DNA of 64,000 nucleotides from Rhodococcus_F sp040656415 (GTDB lineage Bacteria; Actinomycetota; Actinomycetes; Mycobacteriales; Mycobacteriaceae): NCBI RefSeq assembly GCF_040656415.1, contig NZ_JBFAMC010000003.1, forward strand, positions 62,001 through 126,000, in the 5' to 3' direction. A model generated the notes under the pieces. That model ran no database searches. It had not been told where the DNA came from and saw only the letters and a program-made list of their open reading frames with translations. This document shows positions 8,517-17,127 of this stretch, one piece after another. The translations under genes were made by a program, and so were the position numbers. Each line of letters starts with the position of its first letter. The stretch's first letter is position 1.

Positions 8517-9797
8517 ATGACGCGACACTCCGGTCTAGTGCCCGCGGGCACCGCGTTTCCGGTTCTGAGTCTGCTGCGATCTACCGGCCGGATGACACGT
8601 ACCGAACTGGTCGAGCGCACCGGCTTGACGAGGAAGGTGGTCACCCAACGGCTCGAAGAACTGATCCGCGCGGGCTTCGCGGAGGAAGGCGACGTCGGAC
8701 GCTCCACCGGCGGCAGGGCACCTCGCGAAGTGAGGTTCCGCGCAGATGGCGCTCACATCCTCGTTGCCGAAATCGCTGCGACGAGTATTTCCGTCGGACT
8801 GACCGATCTGGCAGGAACCGTTGTGAGTGAGATACGAGTCGAGGCGGACTCGCGCTCAGGTCCGGATGAGACCCTCGGCCGCATCGAGTCGATCTTCGAC
8901 TCCCTGATCGCGGACAGATCCGCCGACAGTCCGTCCATCTACGGTATCGGTATCGGAATCCCGGGCCCGGTCGAGATTTCGAGCGGCCGTCCGATTGGTG
9001 CGCTGTCCGTCCCGGAGTGGACCGACTACCCAGTTCGTGATCGGTTCGTCGCCCGCTACGACCTTCCGGTGTGGGTCGACAACGATGCGAATCTGATGGC
9101 ACTGGGCGAACTACGCGAGGGACAGGCCCGCGGGCTCGACGACGTCCTCTTCGTCAAGATCGCCGGCGGTATCGGTGGCGCCGTGATTTCGTCGGGAATG
9201 CTGCAGCGTGGTTCGCAAGGTTCCGCAGGCGAGTTCGGGCACGTGTTGGTCTCGGAGGACGTCGCCGAGCGATGCTGGTGCGGGCACACCGGGTGTCTCA
9301 CACAAGTTTCCGGCTCCGATGCGGTAGGCGAGTTCGGACAGCTCGCCGCGACCACGGGCGAGAGCGCCATCCTTGCTGCAATTGCGTCCCAAGGCCGTGC
9401 CATCGGCGCCCCCGAGGTATTCACCGCTGCCGCTGCCGGCGACCCGGTGAGCACCGATATCCTCACCTGCGCCGGACGCACCCTCGGCTCAGTGGTGTCA
9501 GTCCTGGTCAGTGGACTCAATCCCTCACTGATCCTGTTCGATGCCGGACTGGTCAGCATTGACGACCCTTACATGGACGCCTTCCGAACCACCGTCCAGG
9601 GGCGCTCACTTCCGGGTTCGGTCAGCGAGATTCAATTCGCGATCTCAACCCTGGGGAACTCGGCGGGCCTGACAGGTGCCGCGTACATGGTCGTCGACGA
9701 ACTGCTTTCTCCAAGTCGTCTCGGCCTGTGGAGTGAACACGGATCACCCGTCGGCCTGGCGGATCTCATCCACCGGGCAGCCGAACGCGCCACCTGA
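8517..9797 (+). CDS. ROK-family transcriptional repressor
   Basis: Sugar-responsive regulator of the ROK (NagC/Mlc) type, 426 residues. An N-terminal winged helix covers about residues 15-60 (MTRTELVERTGLTRKVVTQR). The ROK domain follows, with the sugar-binding segment VDNDANLMALGE and the zinc motif CWCGHTGCL. ATG at 8517 is chosen for the aaaggga site upstream; an earlier in-frame codon at 8475 adds only 14 residues. It is divergent from the GH1/MHS operon, which it probably represses until a sugar or glycoside binds. Confidence 0.9.
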   Translation: MTRHSGLVPAGTAFPVLSLLRSTGRMTRTELVERTGLTRKVVTQRLEELIRAGFAEEGDVGRSTGGRAPREVRFRADGAHILVAEIAATSISVGLTDLAGTVVSEIRVEADSRSGPDETLGRIESIFDSLIADRSADSPSIYGIGIGIPGPVEISSGRPIGALSVPEWTDYPVRDRFVARYDLPVWVDNDANLMALGELREGQARGLDDVLFVKIAGGIGGAVISSGMLQRGSQGSAGEFGHVLVSEDVAERCWCGHTGCLTQVSGSDAVGEFGQLAATTGESAILAAIASQGRAIGAPEVFTAAAAGDPVSTDILTCAGRTLGSVVSVLVSGLNPSLILFDAGLVSIDDPYMDAFRTTVQGRSLPGSVSEIQFAISTLGNSAGLTGAAYMVVDELLSPSRLGLWSEHGSPVGLADLIHRAAERAT

Positions 9798-9816
9798 TCT
9801 TTGGAGCATTGAGGCG

Positions 9817-10611
9817 TCAGGTCGCCGCTGCGGTTGCCGGTTCCTTCGACTTGGCAGCACGTTCGGTCAGGAATGCGAAGACAAGTCCGAGCCCCAACCA
9901 CAACGTTGCCTGTGTGGCAAGCGAAGAGAGACGGAATTCCCACAGCAGCGCTGCCGGGAAGTCGTCGCCCACTTCGTTGACGGTCGGAAGAACGAGGTAT
10001 CCGATCGTCACCACGGCGAGGAAGGTGATCAGGGGTGCGGCGAGCCGCACAGTCCGAAACGCGTGAGCCGCGACAGCCCTGGCCACGAGGATGCCCGCAA
10101 CTACCGCGAGTAGGCCGAGCACGACCGAGGCCAGCCACAGCCACGTCCGCTGCGTCACGGTGTCGGGATCCCCGACGGCCGGCGGGTTGGCGGGGTACTT
10201 GAAGAACGGCACCGCCTCGATTGCCAGCCAACCGAACGCTGCGAGCGTCATCGCGAAAAGCGGACCTGGCAAGGGGATTACCCTGCGCGTGTAGTGCGCG
10301 ACGACCGCGAAGATCGCGCCGAGGGCCATGCCGGCGAGGGAGGTGGCCAAGAACAGGCCGAAGCGTTGTCCGTCACGACTGACCAAAGCCTCTCCGTCAG
10401 AGTGGGAGTGCCCCGTCGCCGCACCGGCCTGATCAGCATCGTGCGAGTGGCCCGCCACATCGGTCGCACCCTGTGACTCTTCGATTGCAATGGCTGCCTC
10501 GATGTGAGGTTCGCCGAGAAAAAAGGCGACGCCTCCCGCCAGGAGGCCTGCGATCAGGCCTGCCAGCAGACCACGGATGACGAGTTTCGCGAGGGAATCC
10601 GTCAGTGGCAT
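9817..10611 (-). CDS. cbtA: CbtA, cobalt transporter subunit
   Basis: Membrane protein of the CbtA family, 264 residues, with about five or six hydrophobic helices. After the first helix comes a His-rich loop (GHSHDAD and GHSHSDGE) likely to bind metal. The C-terminal region NEVGDDFPAALLWEFRLSSL is typical of the family. The start overlaps the end of cbtB by 10 bases, so the two are translated together. CbtAB was proposed as a cobalt uptake system from its B12 control, which matches the riboswitch seen upstream here. Confidence 0.9.
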   Translation of the reverse strand: MPLTDSLAKLVIRGLLAGLIAGLLAGGVAFFLGEPHIEAAIAIEESQGATDVAGHSHDADQAGAATGHSHSDGEALVSRDGQRFGLFLATSLAGMALGAIFAVVAHYTRRVIPLPGPLFAMTLAAFGWLAIEAVPFFKYPANPPAVGDPDTVTQRTWLWLASVVLGLLAVVAGILVARAVAAHAFRTVRLAAPLITFLAVVTIGYLVLPTVNEVGDDFPAALLWEFRLSSLATQATLWLGLGLVFAFLTERAAKSKEPATAAAT

Positions 10612-10796
10612 GGGAGACCCAGGAGGTGGCGGCCGTCATGCATCAATTCGTGCATGAACATGCCGCTGCGCGAGATTGCGCCCTGGTCGAAGCCAACGAG
10701 GTATAGAGCTAGCATCGCGAAAAGAACGATCGCGAAAGAAATGACAGCAAGACGTGTCGTGTCCACCGACCTGGTCGGTGCGTAGGCGAGAGCCAT
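10602..10796 (-). CDS. cbtB: CbtB, cobalt transporter subunit
   Basis: 64-residue membrane protein with one central helix and a C-terminal histidine cluster, HELMHDGRHLLGLPCH, which is the CbtB signature. ATG at 10796 has aggagg just upstream. cbtA follows with a 10-base overlap. The cobalamin riboswitch lies in the 5' leader, so expression should fall when B12 is plentiful. Confidence 0.9.
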   Translation of the reverse strand: MALAYAPTRSVDTTRLAVISFAIVLFAMLALYLVGFDQGAISRSGMFMHELMHDGRHLLGLPCH

Positions 10797-10831
10797 GGTT
10801 CCTCCTGGGATTTCGCGTCCCCTCGGTCCAT

Positions 10832-10938
10832 GCGATGGCTGCAATATCTGGCTGTCGAGGTGGCTCCGGTTGAGGAACTACTCCGATCACAGTGGCGCGA
10901 CCGCTCCGGAATTGCACCGGATTCCTGCCGACCATCGC
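10832..10938 (-). ncRNA. Cobalamin riboswitch upstream of cbtBA
   Basis: On the minus strand the leader shows the conserved cobalamin aptamer core. An AGGAATCCGGTGCAATTCCGG stem-loop region covers 10906-10924, and GCGCCACTGT (the B12-box type core) lies at 10889-10898. Near the 3' side is GACAGCCAGATATTGC, which fits the AGYCAGxATAC-type element. The 5' GCGATGGT and 3' GCCATCGC ends pair as a closing stem. At about 107 nt it is compact. It ends about 35 bases before the cbtB start, so it could block the ribosome site or act with a terminator. Confidence 0.85.
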
Positions 10939-11018
10939 GTGTCTCGCGAACTCTTGCACCCAGTGGGCCGTCGTGTCAATATTGCGGATCTGTCGTGATT
11001 CCCGCGTTGTCGCGTCAC

Positions 11019-11333
11019 TCAGCCCTTGTTGGCTGCCTCGAAGTCCATAACGACCTCGAACTCCAGTAACGAGGCCCCGGTCGACACTCGCCCCTTTTTC
11101 TCAGCGACGTGCTCTTGCATAGCCGGCTCAGCGCGCCACGCAGCGAAGGCCTCGTCGGTTTCCCAATGCATGACCGCGAAATAGCGGTTCTCGCCCTTGA
11201 CCGGCCGGAGGAGTTGGAAGCCGAGGAAGCCAGGGGCGTCCTTCGCCGACCGTGAACTCGCGGCGAACCGCTTCTCGAGCTCGGGCCCAGCGCCTTCAGG
11301 GATTTCGATTGCGTTGATCTTCACCACTGCCAT
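11019..11333 (-). CDS. mhuD: MhuD-type heme-degrading monooxygenase
   Basis: Protein of 104 residues with the ABM ferredoxin-like fold. It is very close to what I recall of M. tuberculosis MhuD (Rv3592), which cleaves heme to mycobilin and releases iron: VVKINAIE, GAGPELEKRFA, PGFLGFQLLRPVKGE and TGASLLEFEVV are shared. The heme-site residues N7, W66 and H75 are present. The position of MhuD R26 is serine here, though R28 is close by. The gene faces the hydrolase gene across 32 bases, as in Mycobacterium. No clear ribosome site is seen. Confidence 0.9.
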   Translation of the reverse strand: MAVVKINAIEIPEGAGPELEKRFAASSRSAKDAPGFLGFQLLRPVKGENRYFAVMHWETDEAFAAWRAEPAMQEHVAEKKGRVSTGASLLEFEVVMDFEAANKG

Positions 11334-11365
11334 GCCAGCGACGTTACTCCGCTAGCGTCGGAGGG

Positions 11366-12139
11366 GTGGCGGGTGAGAATGCTTTACACGACGAGGGCGG
11401 GACAGGGCAGCCGATTCTGCTGCTGCACGGACTGATGGGCAGCGCTCGGACATGGCACCGCCACGTCCCGTGGCTGCGCGAACGCGGCCACGTTTTCACG
11501 TTCGATGCGGCTGGTCACGGTAGGCCGGCGCCTGCGCTGTTGACCACCGAGGCGTTTGTCGACGACTTGGCCGCGGCGCTCGATCCGTTCACCGAACCTT
11601 GGGTGGTAATCGGCCATTCGATGGGTGCCCTGCACGCCTGGTGCCTGGCAGCCGAGTTCCCCGAGAAAGTCGCGGCGCTGGTGCTCGAAGACATGGCACC
11701 CGACTTTCGTGGCCGCACCGCCGACGACTGGGCGGCGATGATTGCGAGTTGGCCACAGCCCTTCAAGACGCCGGAAGATCTGTTCGAGTTCTTCGGACCA
11801 GTTGCCGGTCAGTATTTTCTGCACTCGTTCGACAGGCGTGCCGATGGCTGGTATCTACACGGGGATCTCGACACGTTTCGGGACATCTCGCAGGAGTGGG
11901 GCGGCAGGCATTTCTGGGATCAGTGGGCGTCGGTGACGGTTCCGTCCCTGCTGATCGAGGGCGAGTTCACGATCACCCCTGACGGCCAGATGCAGGCAAT
12001 GGCGGAGCGGCATCCCGGCGCCCTATACGTCCGGATCGAGCAAGCAGGGCACCTGGTCCACGACGATCAACCGGAGCAGTACCGGAAGGTCGTCGAAGAG
12101 TTCCTCGACGGGCTCGGCTTCACCCCGGCAGGAAGCTGA
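11366..12139 (+). CDS. Alpha/beta hydrolase (Rv3591c-like)
   Basis: Alpha/beta-hydrolase of 257 residues. The oxyanion segment is LLLHGLMGSARTW, the nucleophile elbow GHSMGALHA, the acid is probably in the LLIEGEFT strand loop, and the histidine is in AGHLVHDDQPEQ. GTG start. Its place next to mhuD and near mutY matches Rv3591c. The substrate is unknown. It ends 20 bases inside the convergent YjbQ gene. Confidence 0.85.
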   Translation: MAGENALHDEGGTGQPILLLHGLMGSARTWHRHVPWLRERGHVFTFDAAGHGRPAPALLTTEAFVDDLAAALDPFTEPWVVIGHSMGALHAWCLAAEFPEKVAALVLEDMAPDFRGRTADDWAAMIASWPQPFKTPEDLFEFFGPVAGQYFLHSFDRRADGWYLHGDLDTFRDISQEWGGRHFWDQWASVTVPSLLIEGEFTITPDGQMQAMAERHPGALYVRIEQAGHLVHDDQPEQYRKVVEEFLDGLGFTPAGS

Positions 12140-12557
12140 AGCGAACACGCCGAACTGGATTGTCGACGTTGGTGTCGACGAGGCACACGGATTGCCAGGG
12201 TCCTGTAACAAGCGCTCGGTCGACAACCGGGACCGACGCATATGGCGGCAGGAACGCCGGTAGCACATGGTCGCGGCCGTGCCCGTGGCTGCCGTGTCGG
12301 TGTTGCCAGCGATCGTCGCGGGGAAGGAATTCGTCAATAGCCGCGATCAGGTCGGTATCGCTCCCGGCTCCCGTCTCGATGACGGCCAACCCGGCAGTCG
12401 CATGCGGTACCCAGACGTGCAGCAGGCCGCTATCGCCCTCGGCCGCCGCCAGAAACTTCTCGATTTCCTGTGTCAGATCGTGGACGACAGGTTCAGTGCC
12501 GGTGCGAATTTCGATCTCGGTAGTGAACATGGTCTCGACGTTAATGCCGGTCGGCAT
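12120..12557 (-). CDS. YjbQ family (UPF0047) protein
   Basis: Small UPF0047/YjbQ protein, 145 residues (136 if ATG at 12530 is the true start, which fits the family length better). The signature HATAGLAVIETGAG is present, with GSHGHGRDHVLPAFL and a C-terminal VDTNVDNPVRRVRFSF. Some members complement thiamine-phosphate synthase loss (secondary ThiE activity); the physiological role is not settled. The usual G-T-W-Q segment reads TGPWQ. It converges with the hydrolase gene. Confidence 0.85.
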   Translation of the reverse strand: MPTGINVETMFTTEIEIRTGTEPVVHDLTQEIEKFLAAAEGDSGLLHVWVPHATAGLAVIETGAGSDTDLIAAIDEFLPRDDRWQHRHGSHGHGRDHVLPAFLPPYASVPVVDRALVTGPWQSVCLVDTNVDNPVRRVRFSFLPG

Positions 12558-12596
12558 CGTTCGCTGGAACGCTGCAATATGCCGAGGCCAAGTCTC

Positions 12597-13652
12597 TCAA
12601 GCGGGGTGCGGGTCGTACTCCCGAACTCCACGCCAGAGACGGAAACCGACCGGCAAGGCCGCATAGAGCCCGTCAGCTGCCGACGACGTGCGTCGCAGAA
12701 GGAGCGGAATTCTTGCGGTTTTCGCAACCTCCGCGAGGTCCGGACGCTCAAGCGCTCGGTCCACGTGCGCGCGCACCGGGATGCGCGCCGATTTGTCCAG
12801 GTTGCAGCGGCTGTCGGCAGCAACAAGATTGGCAACTCCGTCGATCGGGATCGTGGACCATGCCAGAACGTGATCGACGCGGGGATCGGCACCTAAGCGT
12901 CGGCCGCAGTAGAAGCAGAGATTGTTCTGGAGATCCCGCAACGGATCAACCAGCGACCGCAACGCCGACTGGTCGGCTTCGAACAAGAACTTGACTAGCT
13001 TTTCCGCGTCGAGTTCGGCTCGATTGAAGGCAATTACGTCGCGAATCCACGCGTTTCGGATGAAGGCTCGCAGGAGTACAGAAGTGCGCCGCAAACCTTC
13101 CGGTACGCCGGGACGAAGAGTGATGATGCCGATGCGGTCAACTTCATCCATCGTCATCTTCTTGTGGAAATCTGATGCGTCGAATAGAAAGTCGTCGCGC
13201 AGTTCACCGTTGGGTGCGTGTGGGACTGTTTGAAGATGCGTCAGTGGTTGTTGAGCAACTGTCAGCCTCACCGAGCCAATTAGCCGGAGATAGCGGCGAT
13301 GTTCTGTTCCTCTTGCGGCCTCCGCGGTTCGCAAACCCTCCATTACGAGGCTTGTTCGCGCTTCGGCAACTTGATCTGGTACCGATCTTCCGCGCTTGTT
13401 CTGAGCGAGGTGCCCGTGCCTGCTGAACGCACGGGTTTGCGGCCAGTAGTACGCGACGATCCGATGGGTGATCTCGCTGATCGGGACCGCGAGACTGCCG
13501 TCCGGCGCTGGTGTGTTCTCTACGCAGATATCGACGAGCGCCATCATCGTGGCCAGCTTGTACGTCGACTCACGGCGGCCGGTCTCGAGTAGCTGGACCA
13601 CTCGAGCGGCGACGTCAACGGGGTCGAACAGCGGCTGTGCCATTCCGGTCAC
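12597..13652 (-). CDS. HNH endonuclease-domain protein
   Basis: 351-residue protein ending in a zinc-type HNH nuclease domain: C246 and C249 in CFYCGRR, D260-H261 in VDHVLAWS, N275 in VANLVA, and C283-N284 in SRCNLDKSAR. The order C-x2-C, DH, N, C-N is that of active HNH enzymes. The N-terminal 230 residues contain THRIVAYYWPQTRAF and match no domain I can name. ATG at 13643 is an alternative start. It follows mutY by 27 bases on the same strand and lies inside a stretch that is otherwise conserved between genera. It could be a lone restriction-like or defence nuclease. Confidence 0.75.
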   Translation of the reverse strand: MTGMAQPLFDPVDVAARVVQLLETGRRESTYKLATMMALVDICVENTPAPDGSLAVPISEITHRIVAYYWPQTRAFSRHGHLAQNKRGRSVPDQVAEARTSLVMEGLRTAEAARGTEHRRYLRLIGSVRLTVAQQPLTHLQTVPHAPNGELRDDFLFDASDFHKKMTMDEVDRIGIITLRPGVPEGLRRTSVLLRAFIRNAWIRDVIAFNRAELDAEKLVKFLFEADQSALRSLVDPLRDLQNNLCFYCGRRLGADPRVDHVLAWSTIPIDGVANLVAADSRCNLDKSARIPVRAHVDRALERPDLAEVAKTARIPLLLRRTSSAADGLYAALPVGFRLWRGVREYDPHPA

Positions 13653-13679
13653 ACTAGAGGAACCTCGACCGAGCGCCGC

Positions 13680-14552
13680 TCAACCACCCTCTCCCGCGAG
13701 TGCGAAGAGGCCGTCCTCGGTCTGCTCGACGAGCCCGTCGACCAGAAGTGAGTGGAGCGCGCGGTCGCGTTGACCGGGATCGTCGATCCATACTTCGTCG
13801 AGCCGGATGCGTTCGACGGGCGCCGAACTTTCCCTCAGTACCGCCATCAGCTTGCCGCGCACCTGGCGATCGGTGCCTTCGAACTTCTGTACCTTGCGGC
13901 GCTGCCCGGTGTGCGCCGGACGGCCGGAGTCCACCCAAGCGCACGTAGGCAGAGGGCACCGTGAGCATTCGGGTGAGCGGGAGGTGCAGACTGTGGCGCC
14001 GAGTTCCATGAGAGCAGCAGAAAAGGTAGCAGCACGTGCGCGGGCGCGAGGCAGAAGCGCAGACACGTCGGCCAGATCCCGTTTGGTTGAGGGATTTCCC
14101 GGCTCTGCTCTTGCGTGCACAGCCCGGGCGACGACTCGGCGGACGTTGGTGTCGACGACGGGAACGCGCTGTCCGTAGGCAAAGCAGGCCACCGCACGTG
14201 CGGTGTAGGCGCCGATGCCGGGCAGTTGCAGTAGCGTCTCGACGTCGCGCGGTACCTCGTCGCCGTGCTCGGCTGCCAACAATCCTGCGCATTCGTGCAG
14301 TCTGAGGGCTCTGCGCGGGTAGCCCAACTTGCCCCAGGCGCGCAGCACATCTGCCTGGCTGGAGGCTGCCATGAGTGAGGGGACGGGCCAGCGCTCGACC
14401 CACTCTTCCCATATCGGTGCCACCCGGATCACGGGAGTCTGCTGCAGCATGATCTCGCTCATCAGCACGTGCCAGGCGCTCACGCCTTCGCGGCGCCACG
14501 GCAGGTCCCGGGCCTCGGCTTCGTACCACCCGATCAACGCGGAGGAGTCCAC
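13680..14552 (-). CDS. mutY: MutY, A/G-specific adenine glycosylase
   Basis: Base-excision repair enzyme that removes adenine opposite 8-oxoguanine. 290 residues, near the actinobacterial norm. Catalytic E33 is in SEIMLQQT and D134 in VVDTNVRRV; the helix-hairpin-helix reads LPGIGAYTA (110-118). The [4Fe-4S] cysteines are C189, C196, C199 and C204; the last gap is four residues rather than the five of E. coli. The C-terminal 80 residues form a short version of the 8-oxoG-reading domain. It is divergent from canB, as in Mycobacterium. Confidence 0.95.
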   Translation of the reverse strand: MDSSALIGWYEAEARDLPWRREGVSAWHVLMSEIMLQQTPVIRVAPIWEEWVERWPVPSLMAASSQADVLRAWGKLGYPRRALRLHECAGLLAAEHGDEVPRDVETLLQLPGIGAYTARAVACFAYGQRVPVVDTNVRRVVARAVHARAEPGNPSTKRDLADVSALLPRARARAATFSAALMELGATVCTSRSPECSRCPLPTCAWVDSGRPAHTGQRRKVQKFEGTDRQVRGKLMAVLRESSAPVERIRLDEVWIDDPGQRDRALHSLLVDGLVEQTEDGLFALAGEGG

Positions 14553-14658
14553 GCCTACTTCTCCTTACAATTTCCGTCGTTCCCGTTCGACCCGGATTTG
14601 CCTACGCTGTAAGGGTTCCCCACTGAACGTCGCAACGTGGTTGGTGCACAATATCTCC

Positions 14659-15285
14659 ATGTCCCAATCCAACCCGGCTTCTGTGTGGAACTCCCTCCGA
14701 CAGGGTAACGAGCGCTTCGGCGACGGAAAGTCGATCCATCCGAGGCAGGGAATCGCCGACCGCGAGAAACTAGTCGACGCGCAACATCCAACCGCAGTGG
14801 TGTTCGGATGCGCTGATTCACGAGTTGCGCCCGAGATCATTCTCGACCAGGGACTCGGCGACATATTCGTCGTCCGGACTGCGGGTCAAGTCATCGACGA
14901 CGCTGTTGTCGGGTCCATCGAATACGCGGTCGAGGCCCTGAACGTTCCGCTGATCGTAGTGCTAGGCCACGAACATTGTGGCGCGGTGAAGGCGACGCTG
15001 GGCGCGATCGACGAGGCCAAGGTTCCGCACGGATTCATCCGCAGCGTCGTCGAGCGGGTCGCGCCGTCGATCCTGATCGGCCGGGATGAGGGCCTGACAA
15101 CAGTCGACGAGCTCGTAGGACGTCACGCCGTCGAGACCGGGTCGTTGCTGACCCAGCGATCGCGCGTCATTGCGGACCGCATCGAGCGCGGTACCTGCGC
15201 CATCGTGAGTGCCACCTACAAGCTGTCCGACGGTCGTTTGCAGCTGCAGGGATCGGTTGGGGATGTGGGTGAGCTCGGTGACTGA
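14659..15285 (+). CDS. canB: Beta-class carbonic anhydrase
   Basis: Interconverts CO2 and bicarbonate. 208 residues. The zinc ligands are C51 in GCADSR, H104 and C107 in GHEHCGAV, with D53 and R55 as the catalytic dyad. ATG at 14659 aligns with the start of M. tuberculosis CanB (Rv3588c, ending in N-P-x-x-x-W). The frame stays open far upstream but that part is antisense to mutY. The ribosome site is weak. Confidence 0.94.
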   Translation: MSQSNPASVWNSLRQGNERFGDGKSIHPRQGIADREKLVDAQHPTAVVFGCADSRVAPEIILDQGLGDIFVVRTAGQVIDDAVVGSIEYAVEALNVPLIVVLGHEHCGAVKATLGAIDEAKVPHGFIRSVVERVAPSILIGRDEGLTTVDELVGRHAVETGSLLTQRSRVIADRIERGTCAIVSATYKLSDGRLQLQGSVGDVGELGD

Positions 15286-15344
15286 ACACGACACGCCGCA
15301 TCAGCTGCGCGCTTGCCACGCGATACCGAACTACCGTTGATTCT

Positions 15345-16160
15345 GTGCTGCAACCGACTGGGCCGTTGCCCCCCGAGGTCTATTGGCGTCGCAGGGCGCT
15401 GGCGGTCGGCGGTGTCATCGTCGTGGTGCTGCTTATCGTCTTGCTGATCAACTCCTTTCGCAGTGGCGGCAATTCAGAGGCCGATTCTGTGGCCGCGAGT
15501 TCTTCGATGACTACGTCGGCGTCGACCACGAGGACAACTTCGGCTTCGCCCACCACAGGCAATGGATCAGGTGGTGGCGGTGCTGCAGCAGGAGCGCAGT
15601 CACCGGGCGGTCCCGGCGAGTCGAGTGGCGGGGCGTCCGGCGGCGGGAACATGAAGGGTGAGACGCCCGGCGGCGGGAACGCTAGCGGAGAGGCACCTGG
15701 CGGGGTACCCGACGGCGAGGCGCCGGGTGAGCCACCCGCAGGGCAACCCATCCCGGGACAGTGCCCTGATCAGTCGCTGGCCATCAAGGTGGCGACTGAC
15801 AAGCCGACGTACCAGGCGGGTGAAGAGCCGGTCTTCACGACGGTCATCACGAACATCGGGACCGAGACGTGCGATCGCGATCTGGGCAGTGGCCTTCAGC
15901 AAGTGCTTGTCTACACGATCGACGGCGCTTTGCGCCTGTGGTCCAATATCGACTGCTACCCGCAGTCCGAGCCCGACATACGTTCTCTGGCCCCAGGTGA
16001 GCAGGCCCAGTTCACGGTGACTTGGTCCGCGACGACCTCCTCCCCCGACTGCCTGGCGCAACCGGCACCGCAGCGTGATCCTGTGGTTCCGGGCGCGTAC
16101 ACGGTCGTGGGGCAGTTGGGTGAGCTCCGCAGCGTGCCGGAGCCGTTCAATCTGGGCTGA
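15345..16160 (+). CDS. Rv3587c-like membrane-anchored protein
   Basis: 271 residues. A short cytoplasmic N-terminus with WRRR is followed by one helix (about 19-37, GGVIVVVLLIVLLINSF). Then comes a low-complexity Ser/Thr/Gly/Pro linker (about 40-135, with repeated P-G-G-G-N and GEAPG units), and a compact extracellular domain of about 130 residues with four cysteines. This architecture and the position after canB match Rv3587c. It probably displays a domain outside the membrane, beyond the peptidoglycan. The function is unknown. The GTG start lies 59 bases after canB, so they may be co-transcribed. Confidence 0.8.
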   Translation: MLQPTGPLPPEVYWRRRALAVGGVIVVVLLIVLLINSFRSGGNSEADSVAASSSMTTSASTTRTTSASPTTGNGSGGGGAAAGAQSPGGPGESSGGASGGGNMKGETPGGGNASGEAPGGVPDGEAPGEPPAGQPIPGQCPDQSLAIKVATDKPTYQAGEEPVFTTVITNIGTETCDRDLGSGLQQVLVYTIDGALRLWSNIDCYPQSEPDIRSLAPGEQAQFTVTWSATTSSPDCLAQPAPQRDPVVPGAYTVVGQLGELRSVPEPFNLG

Positions 16161-17112
16161 CCTTCGGTGCAGCGTCAAGACGTGAGCGCCGATCGAATTC
16201 CTTCTCGACGTCATTTCGGTTGGGGTCGGCAAGCAGCGCAGCGAGCAGCACGCGTGCCTGCCCGGCCCTGAGATGTGTGGAGAAGAGCGCGCCGGCCTCG
16301 GCGAGGTCGTGGCCGCCGCCGCCACCGCCATAGGCAGGGGCGATCGGGCCCCGGGGAACCCGGGTCGTAACGGCGACGGGAATGCCTGCGGCCACGCAGT
16401 CGTGAACCGAGGCGACGATCGAAGGGTTCGCGTTCCCGGACCCGAGTGCGTCGAGTACCAGGCCACGGGCCCCGGCCGCCACGCACGCGTCGACCTGAAC
16501 CCGATCCGTGCCGGGGTAGATCGCGATGATGTCGACGCGTGTTCCGGCGATCGGATGCCACGGCAAGGGCTCGAGCCGGTGCTGCGGAGTTTCGGTGGCG
16601 TGCACGGAATGAAACGCCTCGAGCGACGTCGTATCGGCTTTGCGGGTCCCCGGTGCCCGATGCAGGGCACCGCCAAAACCGATCAATACGCCGCTACTGC
16701 GCAGTGCAGGGTCCGATCCCGCCGTGATCGCGGCGGCGAGGTTGGCCAGCGCGTCGGATTCGGGATGGTCGAAGGTTCTTTGCGCGCCAGTGAAGATCAC
16801 CGGGCGGGGATCGTCATGGTGGAGATCGAGGAAAAATGCGGTCTCCTCCATGGTGTCGGTTCCGTGCAGCACCACCACCGCATCGACGTCGGGATCGCGA
16901 AGTTCCTCCACGACGGCAACGCGCACACGGTCCATGTCAGCGAATGACATGCTGGAACTGTCCTTCGACATCAAGTCCGTGATCCGAAGATCCGTTCCCG
17001 CCCCGACGTCACGCAGGAGATCCGAACCCGTCATCACTGGGGTGCTGACGCCACGACAGTCCTGACTGCTGGCGATCGTGCCTCCGGTGGTGACGACTGC
17101 GATCTTGGGCAC
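16147..17112 (-). CDS. ansA: L-asparaginase
   Basis: Type I/II-fold asparaginase of 321 residues that hydrolyses L-asparagine to aspartate and ammonia. The first catalytic threonine is in TTGGTIA (about T12) and the second motif is HGTDTMEE (T85, D86). There is no signal peptide, so it is cytoplasmic. It is last in the aspA-ansP-ansA operon, 15 bases after ansP. A polyglycine loop (YGGGGGGHD) is unusual. Its end overlaps the convergent membrane-protein gene by 14 bases. Confidence 0.93.
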   Translation of the reverse strand: MPKIAVVTTGGTIASSQDCRGVSTPVMTGSDLLRDVGAGTDLRITDLMSKDSSSMSFADMDRVRVAVVEELRDPDVDAVVVLHGTDTMEETAFFLDLHHDDPRPVIFTGAQRTFDHPESDALANLAAAITAGSDPALRSSGVLIGFGGALHRAPGTRKADTTSLEAFHSVHATETPQHRLEPLPWHPIAGTRVDIIAIYPGTDRVQVDACVAAGARGLVLDALGSGNANPSIVASVHDCVAAGIPVAVTTRVPRGPIAPAYGGGGGGHDLAEAGALFSTHLRAGQARVLLAALLADPNRNDVEKEFDRRSRLDAAPKVSPD

Positions 17113-17127
17113 GAAGGCTCCCTCTTG

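Noticed and set aside
12160..12896. Plus-strand frames over yjbQ and the HNH gene
   Set aside because: They lie antisense to genes with clear catalytic motifs.
15600..16676. 358-codon minus-strand frame over the Rv3587c-like gene and ansA
   Set aside because: It is a frame shadow of both genes; the composition is Arg/Pro-rich without motifs.
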